Positions 41,231 to 50,945 are shown, counted from the first letter of the stretch. The stretch is DNA of 64,000 bases from Lysinibacillus sp. PLM2 (GCA_023168345.1 AP025689.1:3364001-3428000), one strand, 5' to 3'. Notes: generated from the letters alone by a model not told the origin. Program-made: numbers and translations.

Positions 41231-41920
41231 TTAGTGCGAAATTAAAGAAAGCCGCTTATCTAGCGACTCAATGGGTGTACCTGTTTTCTGTTTTGGTTGT
41301 TTTGGCAGTTTGCTGATAAGCGAGTTAGTAACTGCCATCCTGCTAAAGATAAGACTATCCGTCAAATCCGGTGGTTCACTTTCCATGAACATGATTTTGT
41401 CTGCAAAACCAAGTTCAATCGCTTTATTGGCATTCATCCATGACTCTGCATCCATTAGATGGGAGAGTTTTGTTCGAGAAAGACCCGTTTTTAACTCATA
41501 GGCATTAATAATGCTTTCCTTGACCTCATCCAATAGAGCCTTTGCCCGCAACATTTCCTCACTGTCACCGATAGCAATCGTTGATGGATTATGAATCATA
41601 AGCATGGAAACTGGGGACATATACACATCTCCACCCGCCATTGCAATAACGGAAGCCGCACTTGCCGCAAGCCCATCAATCTTTACAGTGACTTTTCCGG
41701 TATACTCCATCAGCATGTTATAAATCTGAGCTGCTGCAAATACATCCCCGCCAGGGGAATTAATCCACACCGTAATGTCGCCAGTGCTTGCCAGCAGTTC
41801 ATCTTTGAAAAGTTTAGGTGTGACCTCATCGCCCCACCACGTTTCTTCGGATATTACTCCGTTTAAATAAAGGGTACGTTCTTCATCAGAATCTCGCACC
41901 CAGTTCCAAAACTTTCTCAT
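41231..41920 (-). CDS. Head maturation protease, ClpP-like
   Basis: This 229-residue S14-type protease shows the oxyanion strand VWINSPGGDVFAAAQIYNML near 53, the catalytic Ser in DGLAASAASVIAMAGG near 88 and the His in SMLMIHNPSTIAIG near 110. It would process the capsid delta domain in procapsids. It lies between portal and capsid genes in HK97-type order. Confidence 0.93.
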   Translation of the reverse strand: MRKFWNWVRDSDEERTLYLNGVISEETWWGDEVTPKLFKDELLASTGDITVWINSPGGDVFAAAQIYNMLMEYTGKVTVKIDGLAASAASVIAMAGGDVYMSPVSMLMIHNPSTIAIGDSEEMLRAKALLDEVKESIINAYELKTGLSRTKLSHLMDAESWMNANKAIELGFADKIMFMESEPPDLTDSLIFSRMAVTNSLISKLPKQPKQKTGTPIESLDKRLSLISH

Positions 41921-43165
41921 TTACTGACCTCCTTCGGTTTTGGCAAACGCACCTGCGTCAGCCAGTTTTGTCATATTTCCATTAACCAAATATAAATCGC
42001 CGCCTTCCTCAGCTGGTATTCTGTTCATGTCCTCCAGTTCACGGATATCGTTGGCTGACATCCAGCCATTTTGACGACCTGTAGCGTAGCCATTCATACG
42101 ACTTTGGTAATCACCACGAAGCAGACCGTCCAAATTGAACTTGATAAACAGTGAAGCTTTCTCAGAAGGCAAAATAAGCGATTGCTGGAGACTTTGTTCC
42201 CATCGCACCACCCACGGATCGAGGGTGTATTTTACAAACTCCAAAGACTGCTGTTCAATATTGGAAAAACTAGACTTCTCAAGATCACCCACCATATGAG
42301 GCGGTACTCGGAAAATCCTCGCAATCTCATTAATTTGGAATTTCCGTGTTTCAAGAAATTGCGCCTGTTCCGGCGGGATACCAATGGCTTGAAACTTCAT
42401 GCCTTCTTCCAACACAGCAATTTTGTGAGCATTTCCTGTGCCTTGGTAGGCGCTATTCCAACTATCCTTGACCCTCTGTATATCTTTGATTACTCCTGGG
42501 TGTTCCAGCACACCTCCCGGATTAGCACCATTGGCAAAGAATGCCGCACCGTATTCTTCAGTAGCAAGTGACATACCGATTGCATTTTTTGCCATAGCGA
42601 TTGGGCTATAACCAATGAGTCCATCAAAACCTAAGCCGGGTATGTGTAGAACTTCATCTTTACGGAGTGTGACATAGCCGCCCTTTGGATTCAGGCCACT
42701 TTCGTCTGTATCCCGGTAGTAGGTATAAACCAGTTCACCATTTGATGCTCGACTTACTTCCATCTTGTTAGGAAGTAGAGGATAGAGCGCAATTGCCTGG
42801 CCACGACCATTTCGAACTATCTGTGCATAAGCATTACCCCAAAGTAAAAGATGACTCATCAGTGTTTCTCGAAACACGAACGAAGTCATCTCTGGATTTG
42901 GTTCATCATGAAGAAGGTAATACAGCGGGTGGAAAGGAATCTTTTCTTTACCTCCATCAGAACGATATCTATATACATGTAGTGGCAGTCCTGCAATCGC
43001 TTCAGCCAGTATCCTTACGCAGGCATACACCGCTGTTGCCTGCATTGCAGTACGTTCATTAACCGTTTTGCCAGATGACGTACCGCCAAACAGGAAGGAA
43101 AATGCACTACCCACACGGTTTTGCGGTTTGTCTCTTGACCGAAACAGTCCTTTTATTAGATTCAT
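41921..43165 (-). CDS. Phage portal protein (HK97 family)
   Basis: This 414-residue portal has VNERTAMQATAVYACVRILAEAIAGLPLHVYRY near 35, LMSHLLLWGNAYAQIVRNGRG near 100, a GLIGYSPIAMAKNAIG helix and FSNIEQQSLEFVKYTLDPWVVRWEQSLQQSLI near 285. It forms the DNA entry ring. The start is the ATG at 43165 after GGAGGTGACG; an earlier in-frame codon would overlap the terminase region without a ribosome site. Confidence 0.93.
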   Translation of the reverse strand: MNLIKGLFRSRDKPQNRVGSAFSFLFGGTSSGKTVNERTAMQATAVYACVRILAEAIAGLPLHVYRYRSDGGKEKIPFHPLYYLLHDEPNPEMTSFVFRETLMSHLLLWGNAYAQIVRNGRGQAIALYPLLPNKMEVSRASNGELVYTYYRDTDESGLNPKGGYVTLRKDEVLHIPGLGFDGLIGYSPIAMAKNAIGMSLATEEYGAAFFANGANPGGVLEHPGVIKDIQRVKDSWNSAYQGTGNAHKIAVLEEGMKFQAIGIPPEQAQFLETRKFQINEIARIFRVPPHMVGDLEKSSFSNIEQQSLEFVKYTLDPWVVRWEQSLQQSLILPSEKASLFIKFNLDGLLRGDYQSRMNGYATGRQNGWMSANDIRELEDMNRIPAEEGGDLYLVNGNMTKLADAGAFAKTEGGQ

Positions 43166-43215
43166 AGGCGTCACCTCCAAATTGAAAGAATTACACCACA
43201 AACAATCATTGAAAT

Positions 43216-44820
43216 TTATAGAATTATTAAACCTCTCTCGTCATACACCGAGTCTCCACTATTACCTGGTCCACAGCGGATGGCGCGGTCGAGTGCCATA
43301 ATAGTTGCCACTGCTCCATCTATTTTTTCTGTACTTTTTTCCTTGTCCGGTTTTATATTTCCAGCCGGATCTGTTTTTATATAGATGTTATCCATCATCC
43401 ACCGTAGTACTGGATGCCCGCCGTGTGCTATTCTTTCTTCTAATGTCAATTTCATCAGTTCTTTGGTTGGTGGTGACATATCTTTAAAACCTTGACCGAA
43501 AGGAACTACAGTAAAGCCTAACCCTTCAAGATTTTGCACCATCTGAACAGCGCCCCAGCGGTCAAAAGCAATCTCTCGAATGTTGTACTTTTCCCCCAGT
43601 TCTTCAATGAATTTTTCAATGTATCCATAATGGACTACATTTCCCTCGGTGGTTAAAATATAGCCTTGCTTCTCCCAAAGGTCGTATTGCACGTGGTCTC
43701 GTCGAACTCGGAGGTCAATATTATCCTCCGGCATCCAAAAATACGGGAGAACGGTATATTTATCTGTTTCATCTTCCGGTGGGAACACCAGCACGAAGGC
43801 TGTAATGTCAGTGGTAGAGGATAAATCAAGTCCTCCATAGCATACTCTACCTTCAAGGCTCTCTGGTTTTACTGGAAACGCACAGGCATCCCACTTTGCC
43901 ATTGGCATCCAACGGACAGATTGCTTAACCCACTGGTTCAGACGCAGCTGTCGAAAGCTATTTTCCTCAGCAGGGTTCTGCTTTGCACTTTCACAAGCGG
44001 CTCTAACTTTATCGATACTTACTGTAATTCCTAAGCTTGGATTTGCTTTCTTCCATACTTTAGGATCAGTCCAATCATCCTCTTCTTTGGCACCGTAGAT
44101 TACGGGATAAAAAGTAGGATCGTATTTTCTGCCCTCAATAATATCAACCGCTTTTTGGTGTGTTTCATAGCAGATACTCTGGGTATCCGTCCCTGCAGTG
44201 GTGATAAGAAAATATAGCGGTTGGGTTCTCGCATCACCAGACCCTTTTGTCATAACATCAAATAGTTTCCTATTTGGCTGAGTATGAAGTTCATCAAAAA
44301 CAACACCATGTATATTGAAGCCGTGTTTTGAATAGGCTTCAGCCGACAATACCTGATAAAAGCTGTTGGTCGGCAGGTACACCAGTCGTTTAGTTGAAGC
44401 CAGCAACTTCACTCGTTTATTCAGCGCTGGACACATCCGCACCATATCGGCTGCTACTTCAAATACAATTGATGCCTGCTGGCGATCTGCGGCACAACCG
44501 TATACCTCTGCTCGTTCTTCACCATCTCCACAAGTGAGGAGAAGTGCGATTGCTGCTGCAAGCTCGCTTTTTCCCATCTTTTTAGGTATTTCTATATAAG
44601 CCGTGTTAAACTGCCGGTATCCATTAGGTTTTAAGATACCGAATAAATCACGGACAATTTGCTCCTGCCAATCGATAAGTTCAAAAGGCTTGCCTGCCCA
44701 TGAACCTTTCGTATGGGAGAGTGCTTCGATAAAAGCCACAGCGTAATCAGCAGCGTCCTTATCGTAATATGACCCTTCAGCTATAAAGGCGGTCGGCTTA
44801 TATTTCTTCAGTTTCCGCAT
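43216..44820 (-). CDS. Terminase large subunit
   Basis: The 534 residues begin with the ATPase part: a KPFELIDWQEQIVRDLFG motif near 50, AYIEIPKKMGKSELAAA as Walker A-like near 87, and GVVFDELHTQPNRKLFD as Walker B near 180. The C-terminal RNase H-like nuclease has YGGLDLSSTTDITAFVLVFP near 315, NIREIAFDRWGAVQMVQNLE near 405 and a final EKIDGAVATIMALDRA. It cuts and packages phage DNA. The partner small subunit is 15 kb away at 59550, partly because a transposon separates them. Confidence 0.95.
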   Translation of the reverse strand: MRKLKKYKPTAFIAEGSYYDKDAADYAVAFIEALSHTKGSWAGKPFELIDWQEQIVRDLFGILKPNGYRQFNTAYIEIPKKMGKSELAAAIALLLTCGDGEERAEVYGCAADRQQASIVFEVAADMVRMCPALNKRVKLLASTKRLVYLPTNSFYQVLSAEAYSKHGFNIHGVVFDELHTQPNRKLFDVMTKGSGDARTQPLYFLITTAGTDTQSICYETHQKAVDIIEGRKYDPTFYPVIYGAKEEDDWTDPKVWKKANPSLGITVSIDKVRAACESAKQNPAEENSFRQLRLNQWVKQSVRWMPMAKWDACAFPVKPESLEGRVCYGGLDLSSTTDITAFVLVFPPEDETDKYTVLPYFWMPEDNIDLRVRRDHVQYDLWEKQGYILTTEGNVVHYGYIEKFIEELGEKYNIREIAFDRWGAVQMVQNLEGLGFTVVPFGQGFKDMSPPTKELMKLTLEERIAHGGHPVLRWMMDNIYIKTDPAGNIKPDKEKSTEKIDGAVATIMALDRAIRCGPGNSGDSVYDERGLIIL

Positions 44821-44849
44821 AAACACCGCCCCTTTTATGGAAAAGGACA

Positions 44850-44886
44850 TAAGAAAAGAGCCTCAATCTATAGATGAAGCCCTTTT
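44850..44886 (-). terminator. Hairpin upstream of the terminase gene
   Basis: On the minus strand AGAAAAGGGCTTCATCTA pairs with TAGATTGAGGCTCTTTTCT. It lies between the DUF5049 gene and terL, and probably ends the accessory transcript or adjusts its read-through. Confidence 0.6.
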
Positions 44887-44907
44887 CTCTATCCTATTTA
44901 GATTTAG

Positions 44908-45096
44908 TTATTTCTTTTTATCCACTTCACCCGTCAGTATGAAATGGGCATATTCTGCTTTATGGTCTATTAAATAGACTACCAATTCATAAAACCCTCG
45001 TTCATTTGCCTCATACTGTACTCGGTCCACATCAAACATATTTGTGACTCCGCTTTCTCGGATGGAAAGGATTTGTTGCTTAATTATCTCATTCAT
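44908..45096 (-). CDS. DUF5049-family small phage protein
   Basis: This 62-residue protein has IIKQQILSIRESGVTNMFDVDRVQYEANERGFYELVVYLIDHKAEYAHFIL as its core, a pattern found in small proteins near phage terminase genes. The function is unknown. It overlaps the end of the cyclotransferase gene by 8 bp, so the two are likely co-translated. Confidence 0.7.
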   Translation of the reverse strand: MNEIIKQQILSIRESGVTNMFDVDRVQYEANERGFYELVVYLIDHKAEYAHFILTGEVDKKK

Positions 45097-45547
45097 TGGC
45101 TACCTCCTCCGATTCTACTGAATCGGTTGTCGCTTTGCGCAGGATTTCCACATCGAAGCCTGCACTCTTATAGCCTTCTAAAATTGTACTGTAATAATAA
45201 CAACTCGGCTGTCCAAGCGGTCTACCATCATTCATGATGTAGACCATCGCCTTGACGGTTTTGCCTCCCAACTTCACTTTTATTGTTTCCTTTCGATAAA
45301 GGAACGGCCATCCCTCGTAACGGTCAAGTGCCGCTTCATCGGTCGGTGTAATCTCCCAAACTAAAACTGGTACGTTGCCACCCTCAAAAGGCTCGATTGT
45401 CGCCACAGCGCCCGCGTGTGCCCCTCTAAATAATAGGCGGTGGTCATTGATTTGACTTGCTCCTACCACCTTCGCTGTGGGGCATCTGTCGGCCATTTGC
45501 TTTAGATTAAGGTTGGAGCCATAGGCAAGGTATAATTTATTCTTCAT
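45089..45547 (-). CDS. Gamma-glutamylcyclotransferase-like protein (AIG2/GGCT fold)
   Basis: This 152-residue protein has the YGSNLN loop at residues 9-14 and the catalytic Glu in LDRYEGWPFLYRK near 73, with PVLVWEITPTDEAALDRYEG as the core. GGCT enzymes release 5-oxoproline from gamma-glutamyl amines. It is encoded directly after an amidoligase, a pairing already predicted for phages to make and then trim or remove gamma-glutamyl or related peptide tags. The substrate here is unknown. Confidence 0.88.
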   Translation of the reverse strand: MKNKLYLAYGSNLNLKQMADRCPTAKVVGASQINDHRLLFRGAHAGAVATIEPFEGGNVPVLVWEITPTDEAALDRYEGWPFLYRKETIKVKLGGKTVKAMVYIMNDGRPLGQPSCYYYSTILEGYKSAGFDVEILRKATTDSVESEEVANE

Positions 45548-45585
45548 TGTAATCCTCCTTCTTAGCTTTGTAGGTTAGGGGCAGC

Positions 45586-46485
45586 TCAGGCCGCCCGAAA
45601 CCGCCATGCAGCTGAACCCGAAAGTGCTGCTGTCAAATGTTCTCTGCAGTTTGCAAATTCATCCCCAATGAAACCAATCCGGTTTAGATAGGTTCTCATG
45701 GCAAATTTCTCGTTTTCCACCTGCGGTTTCTTTGCTGATGCACACTTTTGTGTTAAGGCTTGGTGGTTGATGGCAAGTGCTAGAACAATGTAGCTTCTTA
45801 TCTTTCCTGCATGAAGTTCGCTATTGAACCCTCTAAGTTCAACTGTATGGTTTCCGGTAAAAAAGCTGTGAAGGTTGAGGAAATGGTAGCGGCTGTTGTG
45901 ATAATGAGTGCTTCTACTCTCGCTGTAGCCCTCGTACCAAATGTCCTCAATTTGTCTCATGGTTCTAGGCTTTTTACGGTTTATCTTCTCAACCAAAATG
46001 CTGTCCATCTTTTTGCAGTAATTCATTCTCTGCGGTGCAATCTGAAGTGCTTTATAAAATAAGTCATTTTTACTTGCAATGATATTTACAAAGTTTCGAA
46101 TGCTTCGTGGGGTATGTTCAGCACCGTCTAGATGAATGTGAATTCCGCAAGATGTATTTGTAAAGGCTCCAGCTTTGCGAAGCTTTCTTACTAGCTCTTG
46201 CAAAGTTTCAATGTCCTCCCGATAGGTTAGTATTGGGCTAACCAGCTCAACACTATAATCTCTACCTGCAGCTACTTTTCTTCTACCTTCTTTTCTTTGG
46301 CAGTTGATGCTCCCATCGTACATAAACTTCCACACTCGACCATCTGAAGTTTTTACCTTCTTGGTGTCGTAGTAAGTCCCGCCTTCACTGTAAATGCCTT
46401 GCAAAAACTCTGCAGCGACTCTAGCCGCCCTTTCCCTTGTAATCCCTGTAAATTCAATCTCAATCCCGAATTTTGCACTTAACAT
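45586..46485 (-). CDS. Amidoligase-family enzyme
   Basis: This 299-residue protein has a GCS2/glutamine-synthetase-like core. FGIEIEFTGITRERAA at the start has metal-binding Glu residues; WKFMYDGSINCQ and VELVSPILTYREDIE follow near 75; CGIHIHLDGAEH near 113 carries the His-x-His metal motif; and HTVELRGFNSELHAGKIRSYI lies near 215. Amidoligases join amino acids or polyamines to carboxylates using ATP. The last 44 residues (from VENEKFAMR) are shared with the protein at 46848, and both genes follow the same 46-bp leader sequence. Confidence 0.87.
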   Translation of the reverse strand: MLSAKFGIEIEFTGITRERAARVAAEFLQGIYSEGGTYYDTKKVKTSDGRVWKFMYDGSINCQRKEGRRKVAAGRDYSVELVSPILTYREDIETLQELVRKLRKAGAFTNTSCGIHIHLDGAEHTPRSIRNFVNIIASKNDLFYKALQIAPQRMNYCKKMDSILVEKINRKKPRTMRQIEDIWYEGYSESRSTHYHNSRYHFLNLHSFFTGNHTVELRGFNSELHAGKIRSYIVLALAINHQALTQKCASAKKPQVENEKFAMRTYLNRIGFIGDEFANCREHLTAALSGSAAWRFRAA

Positions 46486-46516
46486 CGTGTATCGCTCCTT
46501 TTAAAGTGTGTTTGTC

Positions 46517-46562
46517 CTTTCGGCATGTACATATATCACTCTAAAAGGCTTATATAGCAAGA
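46517..46562 (-). repeat. Shared leader sequence, copy 1 (before amidoligase gene)
   Basis: On the minus strand it reads CTTGCTATATAAGCCTTTTAGAGTG then ATATATGTACATGCCGAAA. A near-copy (CTTGATAT..AGCCTTTAGAGAG, ATATATGTATGTACCGAAA) lies at 47656-47702. It ends about 32 bp upstream of the amidoligase start and may be a promoter or a regulatory leader. Confidence 0.8.
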
Positions 46563-46620
46563 CAATTCTGCAATATAAATCTACATATTTACTGCCATAT
46601 TGGGGTTAAAATGTGTGTTT

Positions 46621-46848
46621 TTATTCTTCGATTTTCTTGCATAAATCCTCTCCAAAAACCACTCCAAGGGAACTGCCTGAATCCCAACTGACGTGGATAG
46701 TTCCCATATCATCAACACTAGTAACCGTACCTTTATCTCCTGGCTGAAGCTTGGTATAAGGGTCATTCATCTTAAGTAGCATGACACGAGTTCCTGGAGT
46801 GTAATAACTTCTAAGTTGCTTTAGCATTTCTGGATGAATGATATTCAT
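46621..46848 (-). CDS. DUF4314-family protein
   Basis: This 75-residue protein has the core YYTPGTRVMLLKMNDPYTKLQPGDKGTVTSVDDMGTIHVSWDSGSSLGVVFGEDLCKKI, typical of DUF4314, a small beta-barrel-like domain common in phages and integrative elements. Its function is unknown. Its start overlaps the stop of the next upstream gene by one base, so it belongs to the same unit. Confidence 0.8.
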   Translation of the reverse strand: MNIIHPEMLKQLRSYYTPGTRVMLLKMNDPYTKLQPGDKGTVTSVDDMGTIHVSWDSGSSLGVVFGEDLCKKIEE

Positions 46849-47636
46849 TATTCACTCACCTCCTCATGCTTGGCACTTCCGCTTTTGAAGGCAGAGCTAC
46901 CGGACAGTTTGGAGAGGAGAATTTTTCGTTCTGTTTTGTATTCTGGCCCAATAAAGCCAAGTCTTAGAAGGAAACAACGGAAAGCGTACTTTTCATTCTC
47001 CACTGATTTCTCGGTCGAGTTGACGCGGGTCTGCTTCTTTGCCATTTCACAAAGTGCTGTTACAAAGTGGGTATAAGCCTTAACCTCCTCTGCGGAGCAC
47101 TCACTCTGGAACCAAGGGAAGGTTATAAATTCCTCATTTATGATAATGGGAATAGAGTCAGTATCAAGTGCTTTCTTTATAAGGGTTTCTTTACTTTCTA
47201 CCAATCCTTTTAGGTTACCAAGTGCAGTTTCGCTAAAACCCGCCCTCGGCATTTGAATAATCAAACTAATAGCTTCTTCGGTTTCATTTGATTCGCTGTA
47301 TACGGGAGGTTCTTCGTAATCACTATTTGGATTTACCCTACCCCCAAGAGCCGCTTCATTGGGAACTTGAATATTTTCAAGAACAGGCTCTGCTGCTGGA
47401 AGTGGTGTGTCATATTCTTCTGTAACCGCCTTAAAGTCATGAAGGCCTAATAGATCATTAACCAGTTTAGAATTATCTGGTCCTCTGACCACCCCGTTTT
47501 TGTCAATGTTGTAATCTGCCACCTCATATGCAAATGTAGGCGCTCCAAGATATCTTGCAGGAGCATTCAGTTTTTGGCTGATTGCGTTGACTAGCTCTTT
47601 TCTTTTTTCTCCTGTGACATTATAGTTTATCTGCAT
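46848..47636 (-). CDS. Unknown phage protein sharing a C-terminal module with the amidoligase
   Basis: This 262-residue protein begins with a basic QINYNVTGEKRKELVNAISQKLN region and a short alpha/beta domain (about 1-75), then an acidic Pro/Glu linker (75-125), a middle domain (IIQMPRAGFSETALGNLKGLVESKETLIKKALDTD) and a C-terminal module. The N-terminal part resembles element-borne proteins sometimes labelled virulence-related. The C-terminal module (residues about 212-253, from VENEKYAFR to SGSSAF) has about 21 identities over 41 positions with the amidoligase C terminus. The function is not known. It is preceded by a copy of the 46-bp leader that also precedes the amidoligase gene. Confidence 0.65.
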   Translation of the reverse strand: MQINYNVTGEKRKELVNAISQKLNAPARYLGAPTFAYEVADYNIDKNGVVRGPDNSKLVNDLLGLHDFKAVTEEYDTPLPAAEPVLENIQVPNEAALGGRVNPNSDYEEPPVYSESNETEEAISLIIQMPRAGFSETALGNLKGLVESKETLIKKALDTDSIPIIINEEFITFPWFQSECSAEEVKAYTHFVTALCEMAKKQTRVNSTEKSVENEKYAFRCFLLRLGFIGPEYKTERKILLSKLSGSSAFKSGSAKHEEVSE

Positions 47637-47655
47637 TTTTTATACCGCCTTTCTA

Positions 47656-47702
47656 TTTTCGGTACATACATATATCTCTCTAAAGGCTGTTAATATCAAG
47701 TC
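47656..47702 (-). repeat. Shared leader sequence, copy 2
   Basis: Near-copy of the leader at 46517-46562, ending 20 bp upstream of the gene at 46848-47636. The most conserved parts are GCC-TTTAGAG-GATATATGTA and the CCGAAA end. Confidence 0.8.
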
Positions 47703-47737
47703 ATTTAGAGCATCTTTCTGTAGAAAAGACTCTTCCA

Positions 47738-49650
47738 TTAATCGGCGGTATTTTCAGCAGATAACACAATGCCAGTCAGCACATAACAGACGCATGGAAG
47801 TGCTACACCATTACCCCACATTTTATACTCAGCTGAATCAGAATGAGGGTTATTAAGCCATTTTATAATCTGCTTTCTTGTTTTTGGCTTGCTGCTCTTA
47901 CCCATGATTTTGCGGTGAGTTTCCCAAACCTCCGTCCAGAATAAAATTTCATCCTCTGTAGGGTTTTCCGTACCGAGGTCATCACACCAATCATCAGGAA
48001 AACCTTGCAATCTTGCACATTCCGTTGGTGTAAGCCTTCGAACGATATATTCTGGCTCATCGTTTTTCTTGACTGTAACAAGCATATCGTTTGATGCATC
48101 CTGACCGTTAAAACCACTTGGATGTGCGCCTGCAGAAATCGTACCACTGACATTCTGATAAGGTTGTGCCACAGCCGATGGACCTTGAGCATTTAATGTT
48201 GATGCAACACTGTCTTCTGTTATCCCTAAATTTCTAGCAAAATTCTGTCCGCAGTTAAAGGTTTCACGATCAATTGCATACACAACACCATGTCTATCCA
48301 CTGTATTAAGAGTGAAACTCATATTGTCATTTATACCATCGCCTTGAGGACCGTTTTTATCCTGTCTTCCAATCATCGAGCCTTGAAGAGCAACTACTGC
48401 AATACCACCTTGATTACATCCCGGATTTCCACCATTAGCATCGATGGTTCGGGAAGTATCCGCTTCATATATACCGCTATGAGGATTGCTTGACTGCATA
48501 GAGTTGCTCTTATCAGAACAGATGCCAAATGCAGTAGGCACAAAAACGGTCTGGTCATTGTTGCATCCAAGGGTCGCAGACTTATCATCTTGAATTAACG
48601 CACCTTTACCGCCACCTTCACACCATTTAATGATACAGCCGCTGGTACGACTCCTGCCCTTAACGTTGGTGAAATTTCCTCCTCATATCCAATACTACGA
48701 CTATCCGATGAATGTTCTGTGCAGAATCCAGCAGTTGTTACAAAAGGTTGATTATTACCACCCTTCCCATATGTAGCGGATACAGTTGGTGCTACATCAA
48801 CGGGGCCTTTGTATCGTGTATCTTGACTGTGGTTTTCAAACATTACACAGGGTGGATGATTTGCTTTTGCTCTAAGTGTTGCTGTCTTACCATCAAGCAC
48901 ATCGATGCGTTGTCCACCTTGATCGTTTAAGCATACAGTGCCTGTCTTTCCAGTGCAGTTTTTAGCATTTCCGGCAGTTCTTTGCCACGGGCTGCCGCTC
49001 GGCGCAAAATTCCTTGGCATGCCTTCGGACTCAAATAGTATTTCTGCGGCACATCTGCCTGCAAAATCTGCGACAAGGTAGATTCTACGACGACGTTGGG
49101 GTACTCCGAAATATTGCGCATCGATAGTTCGGTAAGCCACACTCCATCCGTCTCCCATATAGATGTCAGCGTATGGCCATCGTCCTTTTTCAGGTAAAGG
49201 CACCGAGGTGTTCGGCTCTTTGACACCGATGACCGCTTCGAGGACTGCCCTAAAGTCCTCTCCTTTATTTGACGAGAATGCGCCGGGTACATTTTCCCAG
49301 ACTGCATACCTTGGATATTGTCCATTGGTCTTACACCTCATTTCCTTGATAATTCTTATTGCTTCATAAAAAAGGACGGATTGTTCTCCGTCCAGACCAG
49401 CTCTTTTACCCGCCACACTCATATCTGTGCAGGGAGAGCCAAATGTTATGATATCTACAGGTGGAAGCTCCGCACCATTTAATTTGTTTATATCCCCATA
49501 ATGCTTCATCTGAGGGATGCGTTTGGTCGTAACTCTTATAGGAAACGGCTCAATTTCAGATGCCCATAAAGGCTCAATGCCACAGAGCAGACCGCCTAGA
49601 GGAAAACCTCCGCTCCCATCAAAAAGGGAGCCGAGTGTCAATTTACTCAT
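47738..49650 (-). pseudogene. C5-cytosine DNA methyltransferase, frameshifted
   Basis: The gene is split in two frames. The 5' part (49650-48595) carries motif I SLFDGSGGFPLGG, the catalytic FGSPCTDMS Cys loop (motif IV), ENVPGAF (motif VI) and QRRRRIYLVA (motif VIII), then stops. The 3' part (to 47738) carries motif IX/X: RRLTPTECARLQGFPDDW and YKMWGNGVALPCV. Reading the other frame back across 48595-48650 gives EGGGKGALIQDDKSATLGC, which joins naturally to the 3' part. A single-base indel near 48620-48655 is therefore the simplest explanation. Split but active C5 enzymes are known, so loss of function is likely but not proven. Start ATG at 49650 after GGAGGTG. Confidence 0.8.
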
Positions 49651-50407
49651 CTGCATTCACCTCCGGCAGGTCACAATATCTTATTTTCGAACCATCTCTT
49701 AAAAGAAACACACCGTCTGAGTTTCCAACTTGCTCAATATACCTTTTCACAATAACATCACAGTACTTTTCATCCAGTTCAATGGTGTAACAGATTCTAT
49801 CTGTCTGCTCACAAGCAATCAGTGTACTTCCTGAACCACCAAAAGGATCAAGCACGATACAATTAGAAAGGCTTGAGTTCAAAATAGGGTAGGCCACAAG
49901 TGCAACTGGTTTCATCGTAGGATGATCACTGTTTTTCTTCGGTTTCTCAAATTCCCAGATGGTGGTCTGCTTTCTATCGGAATACCAGTTATGCTTGCCT
50001 TTCTTTTTCCACCCAAAGAGAATAGGTTCATGCTGCCACTGATAAGGAGAGCGACCGAGAACAAGGGACTGCTTTTTCCAAATACAAGTACCGGAAAGAT
50101 AAAATCCTGCATCGGAGAATGCTCTTCTAAAATTGAGTCCTTCGGTATCCGCATGGAATACATAAATAGAAGCGTCCTTCGCCATTACTGCTTCGGTGTT
50201 CTGAAATGCTGCAAGCAGGAAATCGTAGAACGCTTCGTTAGCCATATTGTCATTTTTGATTTTTCCAGCAGTGCCTTCATAGTTAACATTATATGGAGGG
50301 TCCGTAACTACCAAATTAGCAGTTTTCCCATCCATCAAGACATTAAAGGTGTCTTTCTTTGTACTGTCTCCGCAGACTAATCGATGCTGCCCAAGTAGCC
50401 AAACATC
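49643..50407 (-). pseudogene. ParB-N6-adenine/N4-cytosine methyltransferase, 3' part (interrupted by transposon)
   Basis: This is the methyltransferase half of a ParB-DNA methyltransferase fusion. It has VWLLGQHRLVCGDST at the junction, the catalytic TDPPYNV (motif IV), and the SAM-binding DPFGGSGSTLIACEQ (motif I) near the C terminus; the order marks a beta-class enzyme. The composite transposon at 50408-57895 cuts it from its 5' half (57896-58376). Removing the transposon and one CATC copy restores an in-frame gene of about 413 residues (SHLGDV joined to WLLGQH). As it stands the fragment has no start signals of its own apart from internal ATGs. Confidence 0.9.
50404..50407. repeat. Target-site duplication CATC, left copy
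   Basis: CATC directly before the left IS3 terminal repeat. The same four bases follow the right IS3 copy at 57896-57899. Confidence 0.85.
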
Positions 50408-50680
50408 TGAATCGGCTACACTTAACTGGACAAAAAAATTAAGGTCAAGTAGACTAACTACCTAATCTGGGTATACTGCTAACAAACGTAAGAGATCCCA
50501 TACCAGCAACTTTACTAGGAGAGGCGGGTATGCTAGTCTGTTTGGCAAGCCAGATGTTTTCATCATCTGGTTTCCTGGCTGGGAAAGCATGCCCGTAGAG
50601 GTTCCTTGTCAAGTTGCGGTGTTTACCCTCTAAATTTGGAAGTCTACTTCATCTCATTCAGTTAATGGAGGTACGCCGAT

Positions 50681-50945
50681 ATGACGAGAACTAGAAGAAC
50701 ATTTACTCCCGAATTTAAAGCTCAAATGGTCAAACTATATGAAAGTGGTAAGCCTAGAAAAGACATTATAAGTGAATACAATTTAACGCCTTCGGCATTA
50801 GACAAATGGGTGAAACAGAGCCAAACATCTGGTTCATTTAAAGAGAAGGATAACCGAACACCTGAAGAAGAAGAGTTGATCAAACTCCGTAAAGAAAATC
50901 AGCGTTTACTGATGGAGAATGATATTTTAAAGCAAGCTGCGCTGA
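50681..50945 (+). pseudogene. IS3 orfA (transposase helix-turn-helix subunit), truncated
   Basis: This keeps the IS150-type orfA start RTFTPEFKAQMVKLYESGKPRKDII, a helix-turn-helix and the LRKENQRLLMENDILKQAA leucine zipper. The last few codons and the frameshift window are separated from orfB by the IS21 insertion, so no fused OrfAB transposase can be made from this copy. Confidence 0.88.
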
